A DNA stretch of 64,000 nucleotides from Sialis fuliginosa (Eukaryota > Arthropoda > Insecta > Megaloptera > Sialidae): positions 16,370,501-16,434,500 of the forward strand of contig OY540822.1 of the NCBI GenBank assembly GCA_961205875.1. Direction: 5' to 3'. A program made the translations under genes and the position numbers. The notes under the pieces were generated by a model. That model was not told the DNA's origin and made no database searches. It saw only the letters and a program-made list of their open reading frames with translations. Positions 21,801-32,700 of this stretch are shown here, piece by piece (the first letter of the stretch is position 1; each line of letters opens with the position of its first letter).

Positions 21801-23729
21801 AAAAACAGTTTAATATAAAATTAAAGATAATTAAATTCTCTACCAAAAAGATACTGTGCATATTTTTCGTCAGATTCATACTTCACCAAGTAATGATTGT
21901 CTGAATTTATTTCAATGAAAATACAATATTAATAATAATATTAAAATTAGACAGTATTTTTATAAAATTCAGATAGTTGTTACTCGTTGAAATATGAATT
22001 TGACAAAAATTGTATATATAGATCCTTTTTGAAGATATTTTAATTAGCTTTAACATCATTTAAATAAGTAAATAATATCGAAAAATAATAAATTTTTCAC
22101 AAAACTAATTTGCTTCTTAAATACCTCAGGAATGAATCATCAGATCAAGTTGAATTTTGTTTAACCTTCATACATTTTTGTAAAAATTCATAAAACATAT
22201 TCAAAGATCATTAAATATTACCGAAAAATCATTTCTCACTTTAAAATATAACAAAAAAAAACTTTAAAAAATAAAAATAAAACAGACTTCAAAAAAACCA
22301 TAAAAACACTGAAAAATATACCGAATAATTAAATTTTACGGTTTTTTAAGTCGATTTTCTTTTTTCTATCTTAGAATGTTTTTTATTTTTCAGTATTTTT
22401 ACGGGGTTTGAGTGATGAATCTCAAAGTCCATAGTCAAATTCTCATAAAATGTAAATGGGGAATATACTCTTTCAAACAAAAAAATCATACAAATCGGTG
22501 CATATTTCTGTACCTCAGAACCAGACGAACATAAGCCACACGATGCCAAATTTTCAGCAGAACATAAAAAGGCGATGTTTAATCCCGCGGGATCAGTCTC
22601 ATTTGAATCGGACGCCGGACAATCCTCTATATTACCGCTTGCCATTTCTTTCACGAAGTTTTGTAACGAAATGGCGATAACTAAAATGGAAAACAACACA
22701 AAGAGAATAACAAAATCTATTTTTTTAATTATTTAATTTTTACTTTCATCATCTTCTGCATCTGACTCGAGGATTTCTATCCCGACATTCGTATGATACA
22801 TATTTTTTTCTTGCATCATCGGTAAGCTCTGAAAAAGGGGGTATTTCAAGAAAAAAAGACAAAAAATATTCAAATATTAGTATTAATATTAGTATAAGTA
22901 TTACGTTCTCATCAATTAGTGCAGAAGGTGATAAGTGCGAAATAGAACCCTATAAAAAAATAACTATCTTATACATGCTTGAATAACCAGTATTTTGAAT
23001 ATTTCTTGGTTTTTCAAAGAAAATTGGAGGGGTGGAGTTCTTAAAACAAATTTCGCAATGCCCTGAAAATATCAGTTTGAAACTATTTATATTTATCGAT
23101 ACAAAAGAAAGGACTGTAAAATTTTACTTAATACGGATGCTTCAAATTACACGAAATAAAGATTCTTGTTCTCAGTGGCGTATTTACGTTAAGTGCCGCT
23201 CTAGGCCAAAAAAAAATGCCGCTCTGGGTAAAAAATAATTGCCGCAAAATAACATGTTTTTCCCAAAACTAACTTGCTCCTTAAATACCTCAGGAATGAA
23301 TCATCAGATCAAGGTGAATTTTGTTTAACCTTCATAAATTTTTGTAAAAATTCATAAAACATATTCAAAGATCATTAAATATTAGCGAAAAATCATTTCT
23401 CACTTTAAAAAATATAACAAAAAAAAACTTTAAAAAATAAAAATAAATACCTCGTTCAAGGCTGCTGATTCAAAAATCTCCAAATCTTCTGAATGTTCAT
23501 TTTCATTTTTTTGTTTAACTAGTACTGTAAAAAAAAACATTGAATGTTTATAAACTTCCTGAGAAATAACAAAAAATGAATATTTATATAAAAAAACATG
23601 CTTAATAAATTAAAATAGCACATTATTAATAAATAATACTTTGCAGTCACTATTAATTTTACAAATAAACTTACTATTTTTATCATTTTTTATAATGTAA
23701 TATTTTTCATTCGCAGATTGAGACGACAT
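15817..23729 (-). CDS. TTF2: SNF2-family ATPase, transcription termination factor 2 / lodestar-like (18 exons, ~802 aa)
   Basis: Exons, 5' to 3': 23675-23729, 23451-23524, 21442-21504, 21312-21381, 20725-20801, 20210-20381, 19951-20031, 19349-19495, 19023-19145, 18828-18966, 18545-18608, 18272-18478, 17925-18213, 17477-17616, 17191-17412, 16543-16755, 16325-16485, 15817-15928. All phases join. TTF2 uses ATP to strip RNA polymerase II and transcripts from DNA, notably before mitosis. Seen: [14 protein letters not shown]; Walker A DDMGLGKT (248-255); DESH (369-372); ITGTP (396-400); [25 protein letters not shown] (721-727); and the family's C-terminal pattern KFIS..TIEQRI. Motif VI reads QDIIYRMGQ, with Ile751 where the family normally has Arg. 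At ~800 aa it is shorter than fly or human proteins, which carry longer N-termini. The conserved ATPase half is certain; the first five exons are less so because part of them is duplicated at 22.6-23.1 kb. Confidence 0.88.
16815..17080. repeat. Two diverged direct repeats in a TTF2-like intron
   Basis: GTCAGTTTTACAGCAAAAAC at 16823 and GTCAGTTTTATTGCAAAAAC near 16995 begin two related stretches of ~170 bases; both continue with ACGGATAT/GTTATTA and AACTTCT/GAATTTTCT-type sequence and end with CAATCAAT. They are old and have no coding content. Confidence 0.5.
17617..17924. other. TTF2-like intron with repeat-derived sequence
   Basis: This 308-base intron begins (plus strand) with AACTTCGGAATGGTGTTAAA, close to the end sequence of the palindromic element at 20.45 kb (AACTTCAGATCGGTGTTAAA). 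It probably holds a relative of that element. No exon is visible. Confidence 0.4.
20445..20658. mobile_element. Small palindromic MITE in a TTF2-like intron
   Basis: ACAAACTTCAGATCGGTGTT at the left is matched inverted by ACACCAATCTGAAGTTTGTG at the right, about 210 bases apart, and the match continues inward over AAAATAT. It lies wholly in the intron between exons 20210-20381 and 20725-20801. Related end sequence occurs near 17628. Confidence 0.6.
20857..21288. mobile_element. hAT-like MITE with 8-bp target duplication, in a TTF2-like intron
   Basis: The ends are TAGGGTTGTCAGA and its inverted copy TCTGACAACCCTA. The 8 bases TATTTACT at 20849-20856 are repeated at 21289-21296. The element is 432 bases, has a G run of about 20 (21233-21256) and GTCCCG-rich ends like those of the 13.8-kb element, suggesting related families. 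It is intronic and does not disturb coding sequence. Confidence 0.88.
21640..22449. other. TTF2-like intron sequence, part of the duplicated unit
   Basis: No exon seen. 22095-22283 is one copy of a ~190-base block that recurs at 23255-23450 (shared TTAAATACCTCAGGAATGAA). The rest is AT-rich. Confidence 0.5.
22450..23450 (-). pseudogene. Partial tandem duplication of TTF2-like 5' exons, with a chimeric exon
   Basis: This stretch repeats the exons at 20725-21504 and their flanks: [17 protein letters not shown] is encoded at 22752-22832 as well as at 21312-21381, and [11 protein letters not shown] at 22898-22950 as well as 21442-21504. The intron sequence beyond (22095-22283 against 23255-23450) also matches. 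In this copy the donor after the [11 protein letters not shown] exon is lost. The third exon (FAIS..., here IAIS...) runs into [19 protein letters not shown], a relative of the [19 protein letters not shown] exon at 19349-19495, and then reaches a stop. I read it as a decayed duplicate lying in an intron; alternative use of its intact SLPMM exon is possible. Confidence 0.65.
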
Positions 23730-23974
23730 TATGAACGATTATCGATCTACTAAAAATATATGTGATTTGTGATAAGTTTAAACAATTCAAATTATAACAT
23801 CTGTCGTAATTACATCAAATGCGCATGCATTAATCCAGGGGTCACCAAACTTTTCGGGGATCGGGCCGGATCGAATTTTTTATAAACATTTTATAATTTG
23901 TTTGTGAGCGTTAACATCAGTTTACAAAAATTAAAGAATTTTTAAGAGTAAAAAAATTACACTACACCTTTTCC
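23730..23974. promoter_or_regulatory. Probable promoter region of the TTF2-like gene
   Basis: Immediately upstream of the first ATG (minus strand). I see no TATA box. A transposon-end-like CCAGGGGTCACCAAAC motif lies at 23836-23851; the same type of motif occurs at 16078 (CAGCGGTCACCAAACTA), so both may be remnants of one hAT-like family. Confidence 0.3.
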
Positions 23975-24105
23975 AATTGTATTTCAGAAAGCGTCAATTC
24001 AATTTCAGAAAGCATCAATTGTATTTCAGAAAGCATCAATTGTATTTCGGAATAGTCAATTGTAGTTCAGAAAGCGTCAATTGTATTTCAGAATATAGAA
24101 ATTGT
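23975..24105 (+). repeat. ~22-bp tandem repeat, five to six copies
   Basis: The unit TCAATTGTATTTCAGAAAGC is repeated with small changes (TTTCGGAATAG, TAGTTCAGAAAGC) from about 23985 to 24100. It abuts the hAT-like MITE at 24116. Confidence 0.85.
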
Positions 24106-24115
24106 GAGTAATAAC

Positions 24116-24406
24116 TAGAGATTGGAAAAATAGTTTTTCAACTATTGCGTAAAAATGCATTTATTGTAATTTTTATTACATATCTCCATCGTTTTCAGAA
24201 AACTGGGTTGATTGAACACAATTTGAAATCAACTATTTGCAACTACCTTTCCAACTATTTTAAAACTATTTGCGGCACTTTTTACTGCTTCGTTTGCACT
24301 AATTATTATTAAATCGTAAAAGAAAACTATTTATCAACTATTTTCCGAAAAAAAATTCAACTAGTAACTATTTCATTGAAAATAACAACTATTTTTCCAA
24401 TCTCTA
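24116..24406. mobile_element. hAT-like MITE with 8-bp target duplication
   Basis: The ends are TAGAGATTGGAAAAATAGTT and its inverted copy AACTATTTTTCCAATCTCTA. GTAATAAC at 24108-24115 is repeated at 24407-24414. The element is 291 bases long and non-coding. Confidence 0.9.
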
Positions 24407-24414
24407 GTAATAAC

Positions 24415-25911
24415 ATTGTATAATTGAATAAAAATTTGAAAAAAAAACTTTTTTTAAAAAACAAGCTTTTATCCTTTTATGTATGTATAATTATTGTTTA
24501 TATAATATACAATTGCACTAAAAAGTTAAAAAATAAATTTTCAAACTATCACAGTATATTTAAATCTACAAAATTGCACTAAATTGATTTATATTTTTCA
24601 ATAAAGTCTTAACATACCTATAGGTATCTGTGTTGGAGTATGTGACCATTTTGATCATAATAATAATAAAACGGGATAGGTACTATGGTCAGATATACAT
24701 AGGTATACATTTTATAAGAAGAAATAAAGCTACATATATTTTATGTCATATATCATAAATTAAAATTATAGCACATACCTGATTTTTATATAAAATTTGA
24801 TAATTTTGAACTTAATATTTTAGTTTTCGATTCATTTGTTGAAAATTTTAATATCGTTAAGGATAACCTCTTTTTTTAAAGATGAAACGTCGAAAAAAAA
24901 ATTCAAAAATGTACATATATCAGTTTTGAGAGGCTCGACAGGACTTGAGGAATTGTTTTGGTCAAATCAAATAAAGGATGTTGTTTCTTCAATTTAATTT
25001 TTTTGTTGTTGTTTACTTACGACCATTTTCGATCGATTTATTTGCGTCCAAACATTTGTTGCTTTCTCATCGTTCTGCACTGAAATTAAAAAAAGTTAAT
25101 TTTTTATCAAAAGTTTGGAGTTTAGTTAGGCGAGCGGATTACAGCTAACCGACCAATCAGTGGCGTAGCGGGGGGGGGGGGGGGGGGCAAGGGGGTCTAT
25201 CACGCCTCGGGCGCCACTCACAGAGGGGCGCCAAATGGTCCACAAGACAAACAAGATTTTTCCAAAAAATTAAAAGAACAAACAATTACAATTTTTTTTA
25301 GTGTTTTTTGAAGAACTGTATCTCTGAAAAATGGTCGTATAGAAATGAAAAAAAAAGAAATTTAAAGGTTCAAGTTTTTAGATTTTAAATATTTTAGCAT
25401 AACATTTTTTTGAGTTATCGCGCAATCATAAGAAATAGTGGGACACAAAAATTTTCCAATTTTTTTTAAGGATCCACGGGCTCGGGAATTTTTTTTCAGT
25501 TAAACCAATGCATTGGTCAGTTAACTTGTTTATTCAGCTTTAATTTGTTTTTATTTTTTTTTTGGTGAACATTTTAGTAAACTCTGATATACACTAGACT
25601 TAATTTGTTATTATCGTCTTATAACACAACATGTTTAGTCAAAGAACCGACTAGAATATCATACAAGTCCTCAACTTGCATTGATAATATAATAACAAAT
25701 TCTAACAATTCCCACGAAACTATAAATATCTTATCATAGTTATTAGATCATAATATGGCAATAAGTTTAAATGTATTCACCGAAAGTAACCCTATTAAAA
25801 ACAATAAATTATTTAAATATATACGAACATATAACGAAGACGAAATTATACTCTTTAATTACCTAGGTACTTTCAAATGAAAATTGGGACTTAATTTTCA
25901 ATACTATAGAC
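24415..25911. other. Non-coding, repeat-rich intergenic stretch
   Basis: No gene seen. At 25158 a CAGTGGCGTAGC motif is followed by a run of about 20 G and a GGGCGCC-rich patch, the typical look of a small hAT-like element end in insects. Otherwise AT-rich. A possible LINE or hAT remnant could hide here but no frame supports it. Confidence 0.35.
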
Positions 25912-26919
25912 CAGGCCTGCATAACTCAAAATGTAAGGCGGGCCATAATTCTTTAAAAAAAACTTGTGCGGGCAGAAAAAATAGGACAAAAATAATATTA
26001 TTTAATTATTTATAAATGAAATAAATATTTATATTGTTTTTCTGTAAACCGAGTGTTTTTTTTAACTTTCCAGCGGATTTTTTCCAAAATAACGAATTTT
26101 CAGAAAAAATGTATCAGACAAAGGTTTCATGGTTTTGAGGGGGTTAAATATTGACAATATGAGGTGAATTTAGAAAGGTCACTTCGATGGATTGTCAGTT
26201 TCAACTTTTCTTTTTCAAATTTATACCTATATTTTTTTTACAGATTCCTAATTTAAGAGATAATATAAACAACTTTTGTTTGAAATTTTTTTTTCTGAAA
26301 AAGTGAATTTTATTGATATGAGACAAACCAAAGAGAAATTTTGGGATTTTCTATAACTTTTTAGTCAGAAAGAAAAATCATAAAATAAAAAATGTAGTTA
26401 GAACTAAACAAGGATTCTCGGAGAATTGTTTTTAAAATTTATTGTTAATTTTTTTATGTAACTTTTTTATAAAGAAAAAATTCTGAAATAAAAGAAAATG
26501 AATCACATATTTAAAAAACAGTTTGTGAGAATCTTTGCATAAATTTAAGTACATTTTACCTCTTGCGATTATTTATAAAAATTAGTAATTTTCGAGTAAA
26601 AAACTATGGAAAATCCAGAAAGTTTTCTTTGGTTTACCTACTACTTATAATAAAAAATTGACATTTTCAGAAAAAATTCTCCAAACAAAAGTTGTTGTTT
26701 AGTTTATCTTGTAACAAAAAATATAGGTTTAGATTTGAAAAAGAAAAGTTGAACCTGAAAACCCATCAAAGTGACCTTTCTAAATATTATAAATCAATAA
26801 GCTAGGGAATATTATTTTTAATTTATAATATTATGCATTTTCACCAAAGCCTTCGCGGGCTGCAACGTGGGTACTGGCGGGCCGCATGTGGCCCGCGGGC
26901 CGTATGTTGTGCAGGCCTG
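25912..26919. mobile_element. hAT-like non-autonomous transposon with 8-bp target duplication
   Basis: The ends read CAGGCCTGCATAAC and, inverted from the right, CAGGCCTGCACAAC. CTATAGAC at 25904-25911 is repeated at 26920-26927. Both ends carry GGGCC/GGCCC-rich stretches. No transposase is present; most of the interior is a separate palindrome (26168-26785). Confidence 0.9.
26168..26785. mobile_element. Fold-back (palindromic) element nested in the hAT-like transposon
   Basis: ATTTAGAAAGGTCACTTCGA at 26168 is matched inverted by the right end, CAAAGTGACCTTTCTAAAT, at 26785. The match runs inward through CAACTTTTCTTTTTCAAAT / ATTTGAAAAAGAAAAGTTGA and through CAAACCAAAGAGAAA / TTTTCTTTGGTTTACC. 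Arms are about 250-300 bases and somewhat diverged. Confidence 0.7.
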
Positions 26920-26989
26920 CTATAGACGCTAACGAATGTTATAATCACTTTTACGATATTTTTTCTTTCTATTTTAACTTATTTTTTTC

Positions 26990-27264
26990 CGATTAAACGA
27001 ATTAATATTATGAAAAATACTTCAAATAAAACCGATAAAACTTGGCTTACACCAGAAATTAAATCACTTTGTAAATATAAATATGATCTTTTTATTATGT
27101 TGCGAGATTTTAAAACAGATGGTTTAAATTGTAAAAATCTTACTTTAAAATACAAAAATATATGTAAAGAAGTATCGACAAAAGTTAAAATTGCAAAGAG
27201 CAATTATTACAGTGATATTCTCATTAACTATATAGCTTCACTGGGCTGTCATATTTATATATGA
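26990..27264 (+). mobile_element. Fragment of a LINE-type retrotransposon
   Basis: The plus-strand frame from 27010 to 27264 contains WLTPEIKSLCKYKYDL, then KYKNICKEVSTKVKIAKSNY and YSDIL. The order W-[IL]-T-P-x-I-K, then a long basic helix, then K-x-AK-x2-Y[YF] marks the linker between endonuclease and reverse transcriptase in many non-LTR retrotransposons. Only this linker is present, with no catalytic domain, so it is a dead fragment. Confidence 0.6.
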
Positions 27265-27273
27265 AAGGGTAGG

Positions 27274-28473
27274 TAACTTATTTTCATTTTATTTGGCAAA
27301 CATTTGAGTTATACACGAAAAAAAAGACTATCAAGTGAAAATTTTGAAAAACAATCGCAAAGCTTCTCGTATCTTCGATATGACGATATAATAATAAATT
27401 ATTTTTAGATTATGATCTGCTATAGACGATGTAAAAAAAACATTAGAGAAAAAGATGATGTTTGTATCAATATAATAAAAAAAATCGTTTGCTGCGTTTA
27501 AAGACAAAAAAATAGACGAAAAACAAAAGTAAATAAAGTTTATATACAAATATTTTTTCGATTTATTGACAAATACATCCTATCAAGACATTTATTCTGA
27601 CGACCTAAACTAAAGCCCTGTTAGCTCCCCCATTCTGAAAATGTCTTCACTAAAGAATAAGGTGTCCTAGTGTCCGGGTTTGACCCAGAGTCTCAGAATT
27701 TGCACACTGGATCTCCGGGCTCAGGGTTTGGGTGCAATTTCTCCGGGTTTTGCAAAACTAAAATCTACTAAAGAAGTAAATCAACAAAAAAATACTATAC
27801 ATCTCTAATGTAACATTTACATATTATAAGACATTCCATTGATATTAGAACCACTGCTGCCACCTATTGGAAAAATACATCAAACAAATATAGATATCTG
27901 TATTTAGATCTGGACAGAAAATAATTCAGTATTTCCTTGTTGAAAAATCCTTATTTATCAAAAACAAAAAAAGGAAACTTATGTTTTTTAAGATTTGTTG
28001 TTAAGGGGCCTTTACTAGGCCTAACGTAGGGTCTCTCTACTGCATTTTATAAATAATACAGTTCATCAAGGACTTTTGGAGGAAATGCAGAAAGGGAAAA
28101 CAACGTAAAGATAAAACGAAGATAGTTTAAATAAAATTTTATTGAATACACATTCCATAAAAATAAATATTTCTACCCTAATAATATAATTCTTTCTTTA
28201 GAAGACAATTTACGATACCTGAAAATAATTACAATTATATGAAGAATATACAAATATAATTTCAATAAAGAAACAATGTTAATCTTAGATTACAAATAAC
28301 TAAACAAGGAACTTTTCAACCCAATGTTGCTGGTTGCTGCAGAACACATTAAAACTCTTTATCAAACATATCAGTTTGCGCTATGCTATCTAACGCAGAA
28401 TACTGTTACTGTTGACCAAAGCTACTTGAATCAAGTTTAATATAAACGTTAATAAATTACAGTAATCTAAAAT
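27274..28473. repeat. Segmental duplication, simple copy (sister at 10648-15165)
   Basis: This copy starts at TAACTTATTTTCATTTTATT and ends AGTAATCTAAAAT. It lacks the minisatellite (direct join TATTTCC-TTGTTGAAA near 27936) and the hAT-like element (single TCTAACGC near 28388) found in the sister. It therefore preserves the state before both insertions. Confidence 0.88.
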
Positions 28474-29765
28474 CAACAAGAACAATTCTCAAATAAGTAA
28501 CGTAACTTGTTTATTTGTTTTAGTTCTACTTTGAACTTATTCTTGATTAATATGGCAAATATTAAAGTCACTTTTGGTAAACATGGTAAAATAAAGAACT
28601 TGATTGTTGTTCACCTTTCATTATGGCGTTTGTTCTAAATTTGCACCACGTGTGTTTGATATCAATATACTCAATGTAAACAATACATCCAGTATATTTA
28701 ATTACTTCTAATTGATAAAATAAATTAACTAGTGTACATATAAAAAAATTACGCCCACATAAAAATCTACGTTACAAGCTTTTTATCCGTATTTATTTAT
28801 TTCTTTATAATTAAACCGCACAATATGATTTATAAATTAATTTTAGCTGCGATAACACAAATCAGGAAGTAATTACGTAATAAAATTTCTTTAATTAAAA
28901 TCATTACATACATACAGGAGTGTGAAAGAGCCGGTTGTTAACATTTTTCAAAATCGACTAACCGGTTGGTAAATTATTTGTTCAGATCATTTTTATGTTT
29001 TCTTTTTCTGTCCTCGATTCTGCCAATCGTTTATATGGTACTTGTGCTTTATATCTCCGGCCATTATAGTCTCATGTTTTATATGTTTTGATCAACGGCA
29101 GGCAATGTGAGCCCATTGTTAAATGTTTGCCAGTACACCCCTGCTTATATTATATGTATATATATACACTTTGGGAATAAATGCATCCATCAGATGCAAT
29201 TTCTGATACACACAAATAAACCAATTTAAATAAAATACTGACACCGGTCTTGGCTATTTTAAGAGCAAGTTTTACTGTTCTTTGTAATTATTATCAACTC
29301 GTGTTACTTATAACTGTGTTACAACTACCTCTTTATTAAATACATTTAATTAGCAAAGTACGCAAATAAAGTAATGGGCTAATAATTACAAAAGTTATAA
29401 GATAAACAACAAATTAATCTGTTTTAACCGAGACTAGTGCCAGTACTTTTAGCCTTTAGTATTTAGTATTTAAAGTGAATAAACAAATAAATAAAGAAAA
29501 GAAAGCTCTTCTTTTGATCAGATAGTGGTCCCACATAAAACTCATGATATCTATCATTCAGACCCATTTTCTTAACGGTAACGGGATTTTACATATTCCA
29601 TTTAATAAATACTTTAAACCAATACAAATCATTTTTACGTAAATAAATAGACAAATATTACGGTACTTCTACGTTAAAAAGAAATACCGCGCAACATTTA
29701 AATGGATGTCCTAACTTCACAAGAGTCTCTTTATAAATATACACTGTACACGTTATCACGGTTGA
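28474..29765. other. Intergenic stretch 3' of the DUSP10-like gene
   Basis: No coding signal. Ordinary AT-rich sequence; some of it is likely the 3' untranslated region of the phosphatase gene that ends at 29766 on the minus strand. Confidence 0.4.
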
Positions 29766-32700
29766 CTATATGCTACATCCAGTGGTTACTTCCTCGCCTG
29801 TCTTGTGATTCCAACAGCACTGGTGATACAACGTAGGTCCACTTTCTGCAGATGCAGACGCAGGCGCAGGCGCAGGAGCTGGTAACAAAGACAGAGATTC
29901 TGTACTTAGACTCTGTTCTAGTTCCAATAGTTGTCCCATGAAGTTCAAGTTAGGTGAGATGATAGGTCGCACGTTCTTTACCATCTTGTACGCTTCCACC
30001 ATCGACAGATGTTTGTATTTCATTATGTAAGCTATCGCTATCGTTGCGCTTCTTGAAACACCTGCTTGACAGTGGATCAGGACACTGTCGCCTCTCTTAC
30101 GGGCCTCCTCTGAAAAGATAAATAACATTATATAACAAGTGTACATCATTGGGTGCTCATTACTGGACAAAAAACATCATCATTTTAAAAATAAACTATT
30201 TTTGCAAACTTTACTAATTAAATTGATTTAATAAAGAGGCCAAGACTGGTGCTAATACCTTACACACGTTGCATAAATCGATAAATTCATAGATAATACA
30301 CAAATATTAGCTTATTTTTTGTTACTGCGAGATATTTTAAATATTAAATATAATTTTGATAAAAATTCGCAAAATGTAAAGGGTTGGTCACATTGACTTC
30401 TGAATAACTGAAATATTCGACTCACGTTGCATAAATCGATAAATTCATAGATAGTCCGGTTCTGTAAAAATGATTTCAACACAACCAAGATTAAAGCTAA
30501 CATTGCGCAGTAGTTCTATGTGTGAGTGTGTGTGCGAGTGTGTGTGCGTGTGAGCGAGTGTGTGAACGATGACTCATAGCTAAACACAGCTGCCCATGCC
30601 GGTTGGGTTATCAGCTAAGAGAAGGTACAAGGGGGGTCCCAAGTTGAGTGCTCGGGGAGGGGCTATAGTACAGACCGTTTGTCGCGATATGAGTCATAGC
30701 TTACATGTGGATAATCGTATGTGTATACAATATATATATATATATACACATATACATACGTGGACCGTATTCAGATCGCTTTTCACTGGGTTATGCATTC
30801 CGTCCGTATAATTGTTGCTTTATTTGTTTCACTATTAGTTGGGCGCATAGATTACAAACAAGCTCGTTCTATACATTCCATAATAGCTCTATGTTTCATT
30901 TTATTGTCATTTGGTGACTGGCGCCCATCTAACAGTCAAGTACTGATCAAATAATCAAGTCAACTAGTTTTTAAGAAATTATGCATGTAAATAAATTTAA
31001 AAAGTACAATTGAAATAAAAAAACAAAAATAAATAACAAAAGTAGTGAATAATGAATTCAAATCCATGCTCGTGTGAATCATAAAAGATACATTTCATTT
31101 GTTTACTTTGTTTTGTTCAATGTTTATTAATAATGTTTCAAAGTTTGCAATACAGCCATTTACGTCATTGACTAACTTAAAAAATAAAATCGACTATAAA
31201 GTGCAGGGTGGGATTTATAAATTGAATGCCCCCCCTAAAACTTTGAAAGGACCAAGATATATTTTATCCTTTCAAATATATATTTAGATAAAATTGGGCG
31301 CATATGTAAGGTTAATTCGGGAAACACTGTTCTATATAAAGTATGAGTCATTCTCGCGGTAATGCTATTAACTTATTTTTGAAATGAGGGCAATGTTACT
31401 TTCGGCACATAATTGCGTACTGGGCTAATTGTTTAACATTTATTTTAAAATCATGTCTACCAGTTTTAAAAATAAATAATTATTATTTTTACCGATAAAG
31501 TCGAAGGCCTCCTCGAAGTACTGTTTAAGGTTTTGTTGGCCCGAATCCGAAGCGGGTATCTGTTTGTAAGTGAGCGGGCCCGGAAGAGCCCCTGATACCG
31601 GAGGTCGAGGCAGATGTGCCGTCACGTTGAGAACACAGTTGGCTCCGAGTTCTCGCAATCTTTGTGGATCTGCAGCATCCCGTCCGTTGCCTAGATACAG
31701 AAACGGGAGCACTCTAGAAGCGGGATGTGTGTCTATATCGCTGTTACTTCCGTCTGAAATGTAATTGACAACTAAGTACGACTTACATTCGGGTTCATAG
31801 AGTTACCTTCATTCATTTTACCTGTTGATTCAACAGCTGTGTAAAGTGGTTTTTCTAATAGAGCGTCTTCGCACATTTCTGTATACCTCCTATGGAATTC
31901 TTTGTGGCCTCCTGAAATAAATTAAATAACGATAACAACATACATATTATAATAATCAGATTACCTACATACGTATGTCTATATATCAAAGATATGTAAT
32001 TCACCAAGATTTTAATTCAATTTATTTCATGCAAAATACAATGTGAAAATGAGTTCAAGGAAGTTCAAAATATATATTTCCATTAAAATCTCATATTAAT
32101 GTGAATACAAAAAACAGCGACGATCAAGGGAAGAGGGTAGAGGGTAGATTGGTATGTTTTTAACACATCCCCTTAGTCATAGTACGAGTAGAAATGATGA
32201 TTCATCGACTAGTTAGCTGTTAGTATACGAGTAAGTTGTCGTTTACATTTTACATCGACTTGGCCATTGTTTAAACCTGCAGTCCAGTGGTACCGAGAGC
32301 GCAAGGCCGACGCGCTGCCTTGAGATCGCTATTTCCTTGTTTCTTTATTTTATAAACCAGGGGTAACCAAAATTACTCAAACATACGTGGATTCAAATTT
32401 AACTTATCTCTACAATAATATCAAAATTAAGAAATGTTTGTTTTAGATGTAATATTGGCAACCCTGTGTTATACAGGTAAAACTTGTATGTATACAAATA
32501 TATCATCAATTTGTGTGCATTATGTTGCAATTAAACTGACTCATTGCAATTATAATGCATATAGATAAATATTGTATTTAATTCATATTCTTAATAGGGG
32601 TAAAAGTTAAATGGTTTTAAATTAAATAAATATCATATGAATCAGATTGTATTTAAATTTATTTAGATAAATAGAGGAAGTTTTAATTATTAATATTATT

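Noticed and set aside
10705-27549. 72-residue frame at 10705-10923 repeated at 27331-27549
   Set aside because: Present in both copies of the duplicated segment, but the peptide is Phe/Ile/Ser-rich and without domain; shared by duplication rather than selection.
30596-30954. Three overlapping plus-strand frames of ~70 residues
   Set aside because: They cross a (TA)n tract inside a phosphatase intron and have no coding features.
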